Shown in pieces: positions 26,801 through 35,800 of a stretch of DNA of 64,000 nt (its first letter is position 1; each line of letters opens with the position of its first letter). The stretch covers positions 3,844,001 to 3,908,000 of the forward strand of contig NZ_AP024828.1 of NCBI RefSeq assembly GCF_019668465.1, in the 5' to 3' direction. The DNA is from Mycobacterium senriense. Lineage in GTDB: Bacteria > Actinomycetota > Actinomycetes > Mycobacteriales > Mycobacteriaceae. The position numbers and the translations under genes are program-made. The notes below the pieces were generated by a model. It had not been told where the DNA came from, did not search any database, and worked only from the letters and a program-made list of their open reading frames with translations.

Positions 26801-29800
26801 TCGGCGTCGATCTCAAGCACGCCGAGCATGTCGGCGCTGATCTCCCCGGCGTTAAAGCCATGCGCCGAGGACCGAATACGATTGAGGACGAGGCGCTGCC
26901 CGCGGGTCCCGACGACTGTCGACGTCAGGCCCTCGAAGCCGACTTCGGCGACCGCTCGCATGTTTGCGATATTGGCATCACGACCGCGCAGAACACCGGC
27001 GTTCACGACCTTACGGTGATCATGCGATGAAAAATCGCCGGCCATAGTCTCGGCCATCGCGGTCCAGTCCCGGGTCGTTAAGCAGGTCCAAAAGCGTTCG
27101 ACCACTTGGCTTGCAGCGTTCTCTTGTCGATGCGGCTGGGGCTGCAGTTCCGCGAAGCGCACCAGCGCGGCGTCGAGGTCTGTCTCATCGAAGAGTTCAC
27201 CGCGGCTGATCACATCGCCTTCAACGGTGATGACGACGATCATGCGCCACTCGGCGTCGAAACCCCCTCGTGACGTCCCCTTCGCCACATGCGTGACGAC
27301 CGCGCCGCCGTGGGTCAGCCGATGAACGACTTCAACGTACAGGGCGTTGAAGGCCGTATCGTCGAAAGCTGCACGTAGGTAACCGATCAAGTCACCGGGT
27401 GCCATGGCCGCCCCACTCCGGCGGTCGACATCGACCATGTCGGAAGTCACTGGTATTTCGGCCCGGTTGAGCGCGGCATAGCCCTGCCTGATCACAGACC
27501 ACGTGTGCGCATGGGCCGCTGCTTCTCCTGCGAGATAACGTGTTTCGAGTTCCTCGAATGCAAGATCGATGTCTTCGGGATCGAAGAGGACGGCTGCTGT
27601 GATCTGTTCGTCGGCGTTGTACTCAAGAACCTGAAGTACGTCGAGTTGAATCGCCGGGTGGTCGCGCCCGGAGGCGCCAAAGCGGACGAGAATGAGGTGT
27701 CCGCCGCGGGACGCGATGAGCTCCGCTGTGATGTTCGTCAGTAACCCGACATCAGCAGACACCCGAATGTCTTCGATCGCGGCATCGCGACCGTTTCGTA
27801 CCCCTGCGTTCACGACCCGCCGGCGGTCGTCGTTGTAGTAATCCGCGGCGAACACCTGCGCCATGGCATCCCAGTTGCGTGCGGCGAAGGACGCCAAGAA
27901 ACGTTCCATCACAGGGTTTTTCGATCGCGGCGCCTGCGGACGGAGCTCCTCAAAGCGAGCGAGTGCGGCATCGAGGTCCGCCTCATCGAAGACCTCGATA
28001 CGGTTGATCAGGTCACCGTCTACAGTCACAAGGGTCACTTCGAGCCACTCGGCGTCGAAGCCATCCGGCGATGTCCCGTGCGTCGACTGGGTGACGACCG
28101 CTCCGAGATTACTCAGTCGATGCACGGCAACGACGTGGATCTTGGCTTGCGGCGTCAGCTGCCAGGTGGCGTGGATATACGGAACCAGTTCGCCCGACGA
28201 GAACGCTCGTCCTCGCCGGTGGTCAAGATTTACCCAGTCTGGCGTCGTCAAGGGAAGCTTGTGCTCATTGAACGCGGTGAAATCTCGCACCAGAGTCGAC
28301 CACGTGTGCGCATGGGCAGCCGCTTCACCTGCGAGATAGCGCGTTTCGAGTTCCTCGAAGGCGGTCTCCAAGTCGTCGGGGTCGAAAATGACCACAGCCG
28401 CGCATCGGTTGTCGTCGTTGACCTGCACGACGGAAAGCGCCGCGGCTTGGAATGCCGCGGGCAGCGAATCTTGGCTTGCGAAGGTGAAGCGGAAGAGCAC
28501 GAGGCCCTGCCCGCGGGTCGCAACGACGGCCGCCCTCGCGTCAGATTTCCAAACCTCGGCGGTGGCATGCCAATTCGCCATCTCGACATCCCGACCGTGT
28601 CGGATTCCGGCATTTATGCCTCGACGGCGGTCGTCAGAGCGAAAATCCTCGTCGATGAGGTTCGCCATGGCATTCCAGTCGCGGGCCGCAAAGTGCGCCA
28701 GAAATTGCTCGACCGCTCGACTTGCCCTGTTCTCTAACCGCGGTGCCTCCGGGCGGAGCTCCTCGAATCGCGTAAGTGCGGCGTCCGAATCGTTCTCGTC
28801 GAATACCTCACAACGGGTGAGTCGGCCTCCATCGACGATGAGAAGCATCACCATGCGCCATTCCACGCCCAGGCCATCGGGTGAGGACCCGTGTGCGTTG
28901 TTGGTGATCAGCGCCCCGAAACTGCTGAGCCGATGCACCGTGTCAATATGAACATGGAAGTCCGGCGTGAGATCGAAGAGGGTGTGGATGGCCGGAGTCA
29001 TCTCGTTTGCGGCGAATGGTGTGCCGCGCCGGTGGTCGATGGTCACCCAGTCCTCTGGGGGAAGTTCATGCCGGTTGAACATTGCGTGCACGCCCGTTAC
29101 CACCGCCCACGTGTCTGCATAAGCGGCCGCTTCGCCTGCGACGTAACGGGCGTCGAGTTCGGCGATGGCGGCATCGAAGTCGTCGGCGTCAAAGGACTCG
29201 AGCGCGACCATCCGCCCGTCGGTGTTGATTTCAACGATGGCAAGCAGGTTTGTGAGGGATGGGCCTTGATCGGTGGCTGAGAAGTGCATGCAGGCACGCA
29301 AGAGCACAAGGCGCTCCCCACGGATCGCTAAGGGAGTCGACGTCATGTTCGTCAGGCCCAGGTCGGCAATCGCCCGCATGTCCGCGATTTGGGCATCTCG
29401 ACCATTCCGAACTCCGGCCCCCACCACCCGACGCGGATCGTTACTGACGAAGTCGTCGGCCAGTGTTTCGGCCATGGTGACCCAGTCGCGTGCGGCGTAC
29501 AGCGCTACAAAGCGCTCTGTCACGCGGCTTGCCGCATTTTCCAGCTGTCGCGACGGCGCCCGAATCGCATCAAAGCGGGCGAGGGCGGCATTCAGGTCTG
29601 ACTCATCAAAAAGCTCTGTGCGGTCGATCAAATCGCCCTCGAATGTCACGAAGTCGACCACCCGCCACTCGGCGTCGAACCCGTCCGGCGAAGTCCCGAC
29701 TGCCACATGGGTGATCACCGCGCCGATGCTGCTCAGCCGATGCACAGCCGCCACGTAGATGCGAGCCTGCGGCGAGAGTTCCCAAGTCGCAACCAGAAAC

Positions 29801-32800
29801 GCGCCCAGGTCACCCGCGTCGATCGGTGCCGGTCGTCGGTGGTCGATGTTGGCCCAGTCAGGCGTCGTCGCAGGGATTCTCCGTTGGTTCAGCGCCACGA
29901 ACGCCTCGGTCACGAGCGACCAGATCCGAGAATGGGCGGCCGCCTCCCCGGCGAGGTATCGCGCATCAAGCTCGGCGATGGCGGCATCGAAATCGTCAAC
30001 GTCGAAGGCGACGAACGCCGCCATTCGGTTGTCGGAGTTGATCTCGACGACGCCGAGTTCCTCCGTTAGGGACCTCTCGGTCGCCTGGTCTCCCGAGGAA
30101 CGGGTGTGGACGAGGGCTAGGTGTGTGCCGCGGGTCGCATTGACTGTGGAAGAAAAGCTCGCGACCCCGACCTGAGCGATGGCTCGCAGGTTCGCGATTT
30201 GGGCATCGCGACCGTGTAGGACGCCAGCATTCACCACATGCCGGCGATCGTCGTGATAAACATTCTCGGCCAGTGTTGCTGCTATCGAATCCCAGTCGCG
30301 GGCTGCGAAGTACGCAAAGAAGCGCGCCGTTTGGCTAGCCGCGTTTCCCAGCTTAGGTGCCGGAGCGGTCAGCTGGTCGAATCGCGCGAGCGCACGTCCA
30401 ACGTCTGTCTCGTCGAACATTTCTAAACGATCAATCAGATCGCCACTGACCGTTTGGACGTTGATCACGCGCCATTCGGCGCGGAAACCGTCTTGCGAAG
30501 TTTCATGCGCGACATGAGTGACGGCTGCACCAAGGCCGTTCAATCGATGCACTGACTCGATGAAGACGCTCAGGTCAGACCCGAGGTTTCGGGCGGCGCT
30601 GACCCACGCAGACATTTCACCGGGTGCAATCGATACCCCGCGCCGGTGATCGATATTGACCCAATTTGGCGTTGTAGGCAGTGGGTCATGGCGATTTAGA
30701 GCGACAGTGCTTCGCGCGATTGCCGACCACGTGCGCGCGTGGGCTGCCGCTTCGCCGGTGGCGTATTGGGCGTCTAGTTCGGCGATGGCGTCGTCGATGT
30801 CTTCGAGGTCGTACGAGACAACACGCGCGATCCGCTCGTCGTCGTCGATCGCGACGACGTTCAGGGCATCGTTTTGGGCCGCGCCGGGGTCGCGGCCCGC
30901 GGCGCGAGTCCGTGCGAGGACCAGGCGGTCTCCACGAATCGCCATGGCGCTCACCATCGAAATCGTAAATCCGACTCCGGCCGCTGCCTGCAGGTCTCTG
31001 ATGACGTCGTCCCGACCATGCTGAGTATCGGCACTCACGATTCGTCGGTGATCGATTCCGACATAGTTGTCGGCAACCTTTTCCGCCATAGCGTCCCAAT
31101 CGCGAGCGGCGAACTGCGACCAGACGCGTTCGAATACGCGCGCCGCCGCATTGTCCAACCGTGGTGCCGGACGGTTGAGCTGTTCGAATCTTGCGATCGC
31201 CGCGTCGATGTCGGTCTCGTCGAAGACCTCGGTCCGGTTTATCCTGCCGCCCCGGACCGCGAATAGCGCGATCCCGCCCCACTCAGCCGTCATGCCCTCT
31301 TGCGAGACCTCATGTGCCGCGTAAGTAATGGCCGTTCCGATGTCGCTAAGCCGATGCACTTGCTCGACATAGATGTTGATGTTTTCCTGGGAGTCCCACC
31401 CGGCGTGGATGTATGCGGTCACGTCACCAGGGCCGAACGCTGTCTCCCGTCGGTGGTCGACGTTGACGCAGTCCGGGCTGGTCAATGGTTGCTCGTGTCG
31501 GTTGAGCGCGGCGTAACTTTCCGCCACGGTCGACCACGTTTCCGCATACGGTGCCGCTTCGCCGGCGAGGTATCGGGCATCGAGTTCGGTTATGGCGGCG
31601 TCGAAGTGGTCGGGGTCGAACGAGACGGCAGCGACGATCCGCTCGTCGGCATTGATTTCGCCGACTACTAGCGCCTCGGTGTGGAACACCGCGGGTCCTT
31701 GATCGCGATTTGAATGTCGAACATGCATGAGGACATGGCGATCCGCACGGATTGCGATGACGGTCGGCGTAACGTCAGTGATCCACAGGTCCGAGATAGC
31801 CTGCATGTCCGTGATCTGGGCATCTCGACCATGTCGGACTCCCGCGCCGACCACGCGACGGCGATCGTCGAGGGAAAAATCTTCGGCCAGTATCTCCGCC
31901 ATCGCTTCCCAATCGCCTCCCGCAAAGTGCGTCAGAAATCGCTCGGTCGCTCGGCTTGCTGCGTTTTCGAGCTGCGGTGCCGGTCGACCAAGCTGTTCGA
32001 ATCTTGCGATCGCGGCATCGAGGTCTGCTTCGTCGAACAGCTCGCTGCGGTCGATCAGGTCGCCTTGGACAGTCAACAGGTTGACCTCTAGCCACTCGGC
32101 ATCGAAGCCGTTTGGTGACGTTCCAGGCAACACGTCGGTGACAACCGCTCCGAGGTTGCTCAGCCGATGCACTGCCTCGACGTAGATCCTGGCTTGCGGC
32201 GCGAGTTCCCACGCGGCATGAATGTATGGAACCAAATCGCCGGGGGAGAACCCTCTTCCGCGGCGGTGGTCGAGCGTCAACCAGTCTGGCGTCGCCGAGG
32301 GGAGCTGGTGTGCGTTGAACGCGGCGAAAGCCCGCAAGATAACCGACCACGTGCGCGCGTGCGGAGCCGCTTCGCCGGCGAGGTACCGGGCGTCGAGTTC
32401 GGTGAGGGCGGCGTCGAAGTCGTCGAGATCGAAAGCGGCCATCGCCGCGATCCGCTCGTCTGTATCGATTTCGACCAATTGTAGGAAATCGACGCGGAAC
32501 GCTTCTGATTCGCTGCCACTTCGCGAGTAGCGGGCACGAGTGAGGGCCAGGCGCGCTCCACGGGTTGCAACGGTGTCTGATCTCGCGTCCGTCACTTCGA
32601 TGTCGGCGGCCGACCGGTAGTCTTGGATCGCAGCATCTGGGCCGCTTCGGATCCCGGCACCAACCACCGAACGACGATCGTCGCCGTAGTAGTCGTCGGT
32701 GAGTAGCTCGGTTATCGCGTCCCAGTCGCGGGCCGCGAAATACGCATGCAGGCGTTCGTATACGCGCGTCGCCGCGTTTTCGAGCCTTCGCGGTTTCGGA

Positions 32801-35800
32801 CGCTCGTCCTCGAGCCGCGCATACGCCGCATCGAGTTCGGCGATCGCGGCGTCCATGTCTTCGACGTCGAACCACACATGCAGTGCGAGGTGGCCGTCCG
32901 CGTCGAGGCCGACCAACTGAATCATCTCGTCTTCCGGCGCCCCGGGACTCGCATCTGCAGTGCCTATCTCCAGCCGAGTAAGAGCCAGGCGCTCGCCTCG
33001 CACGGCCAGAACGACGTGACGGTACCGCACACCGCCCATGTCCCGCGCACTTCTTACGACGTCGCGGATCCACTGGCTGGGCGAAACGATGATGCGCGGG
33101 AAGCCGACGACCCTCCGGCGGCTCTCGAGGGTGACTTGGTTTGCGAGATGCCGCTCGGTCTCGTCCCAGGCCTCACGATCGGTCGCGGCGTCGATCTCGC
33201 AAACGACCCGGGCGCAGGCATTATCGAGTGCGACAACCGGCCCTTCGGGCGGCGCCGGTGCAGGCGCAACGGTGCGTTCGCCAATTATGCGGCGTGCCGT
33301 CTCCGCAAGTGCCACAGCGCCTTTCCGCTCATACAAGTCGACCGCTTGCTCGGCGGCGGCTCGAGCTCCGGCCACATCGCCGGCTGCGCTCAACACCGTT
33401 GCCAGCGTCAGGCATGCGTCGCCGTGATCGACCAGGGCGTCGGTGCGCTCGGCCAACGCGACTGCCTCTGAGGCAATCCGTCGGGCCCCGTCGTGGTCGT
33501 CACCCCGCGCCAGCAGCTGCGCCCGAAGCGTCCGCCACGCGATCGAGGCCTTCAGCGCGTGCCCGGCGAGACGCTGACTCTCCGCACACAATTCACCAGC
33601 TTCGTCATCTCGGTCGAGCGCAAGACATCCCCGGCCCAGGAGCGCGGCGGTCTCGGCGGTATCAGCCTCCAGTCCCATCCTGCGAAAGCCGTTGTAGGCC
33701 TTACGTAGATGCGGCTCAGCGGCGGCCGGGTCGTCGACGATGAGTTCGACGATGCCGGCGAACTGCTCGACCTCGAGCAGCGCATGGCGCAGGCCGAGCT
33801 CGCTGACCGTGCGCCGGGCCGAGTCGATCATCCGCCGGGCGGCGGGGGCGCGACCGCGAAAGGCCTCCAGCACGGCCTGGCATCGGGTCGAAGTGGCCTC
33901 GACGGCGGGGGAGTCGGTGGTGATCCGCAGCAGCCGCACCACATCCAGGCACCGCCCGCCGGCGCGCGGAACCGGGTTCGGGCCCCACAGCGCCGCGAGC
34001 GGTGCACCCGCCAAAACCGCGTTCACCCGGCGATGGTCACGCGCCCGTCGCGCTGCGGTCAGCGCGTCGTCCAGCGCGACCTCGCAGTCACCGATTCGCC
34101 CGAGACGGGCGAGGCACCCGGCGCGTACGGTGTGCGCCTTGGCTTCGCCGGCGGCGTCGTCCAGTTCGGCGAGTTTGGCCGCGGCCGCGCCCAACGCGGC
34201 TTCGACCTCGTCGAGCCGCTCGGGGTGTACCAACATCGAGAGTTGGCCGTCGAAACATGTCGCCCACGCCGCGAGCCGGGCCGAATCAACCGTCGCCACT
34301 TGCAATTTAGATACCGCACCCGCCGCAGACGCGACGTCGCCCGCGGCCAATAAGGCCTCGCAGCGGGCGATCAACAGCTCGGCGGTCTGCTCGTCGCGGT
34401 CGGGCAGTTCGTCGTCGATCTCCTCGAGCGCGTGCAGGGCGTGGTGGTACAGGTCGGCGGCACCCTCGTAGGCGAGTCGTGCCATCGCCTGATCGGCGGC
34501 GCGGCGGCAGTAGAAGACCGCCTTGGCCGCGTTTCCGGCCCAAGCACATTCGAAATAGTGGTGAGCCAGCTCGGCCAGCAGCTCGTCCTCGGCACCGGGC
34601 AGCGTCTCGAGGGTTGTGGCGATGCGCTGGTGTAATCGCATGCGCCGCACGGACGCCAGCTCGGCCAGCAGTGACTGTCGGACGAGGGCGTGGTTGAACC
34701 GGTAGTACCCGCCGGGCTCTTCGATCACGATGCCGGCTTGGCGTGCTTCGTCGAACGCGTCGACAAGGTCGCTTCCGACCACTTGTTCGACCAGCTCTAA
34801 CGCAAACCGGCTGCCCGCCACCGCGGCAGCTGCCAGGGCTTTGTTGGTCTCGGCTGGTAGCCGGGAAAGCCTGCGGCTCACCGCTTCCCGTACCCCCTGG
34901 GGCAGGGTGCTCTGGTCCCACACGCCGCCGCTCTCGTCGACATGGCGCAGGGCCTCGATCAGGAAGAAGGGGTTACCGCCCGTGACAGACGCCAGTGCGT
35001 GAGCGAGTTCCTCGTCGTCGTAGCCGGACTCCGCGACGTATGCCGTTACCTCGTCCTCGTCGAGTCCCCCGAGGGCAAGACGGTTGGCTGTCCCGTCGCG
35101 GTGCAGGTCGGCGAGCATCGCCGCAAGGGGATGGGAGCGGTCGAGGTCGGTGCTGCGGTAGGTGCCGATTATTTGCACACGGGCGTGTTCCCCGAAGCGC
35201 AGCAGGTGCCGTAGCAGGAGCAGGGTCGGTTTGGCTGCCCAGTGCAGGTCGTCGAGGACGAGAACGACAGGCGCGCTCTTCGACGCGGTTTGCAGCAGCG
35301 CGACGACGGCATCGAATAATGCGTAGCGTTCGGTGTCGGGGTCCGCGTGGGCCGGGCGCGCGAGATCGGGCATGGCATCGGCCAGGCCGGGCACGAGTGC
35401 CAGCAAGGCCTCGACGCCGCGCAGGCCTCTCAGCCGGTCAGCGCCCATGCACGGTGCCAGCGAACGTAGCGCTTCGGCGAACGGCTGGTAGGGCGCTCCG
35501 AGATCCTCGTCGCAACGCCCGTACAACACGACCGCTCCTTGCGCATAGGCCTGTTGCGACCATTCACCGGCCAGACGTGTCTTGCCGACTCCGGGTTCAC
35601 CGGCGATCAGTACCGTGCGCACACCGCCGGCTAGCGCGGTCTGCCACGCCGAGAGCAGCCCTTCCAGTTCGCGGCCACGTCCCACGAAGGGTCCCGGGCC
35701 GACCAGCACCGCGGGAAAGGTGGGCCGCTCCATCGGCGCTTCGGGCGCCTGCGCTTCCGGTTGTTCGGCACCGGTTTCCAGTCGCAGCTCGAAGACATGC

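Noticed and set aside
25525..27030. 501-codon plus-strand frame inside the giant gene
   Set aside because: It mirrors the repeat array on the opposite strand, its product has no domain sense, and the minus-strand frame shows clear conserved repeats.
31775..33073. 432-codon minus-strand frame in another register of the giant gene
   Set aside because: Arginine-rich product typical of a shifted frame in GC-rich coding DNA, and it overlaps well-conserved repeat units.
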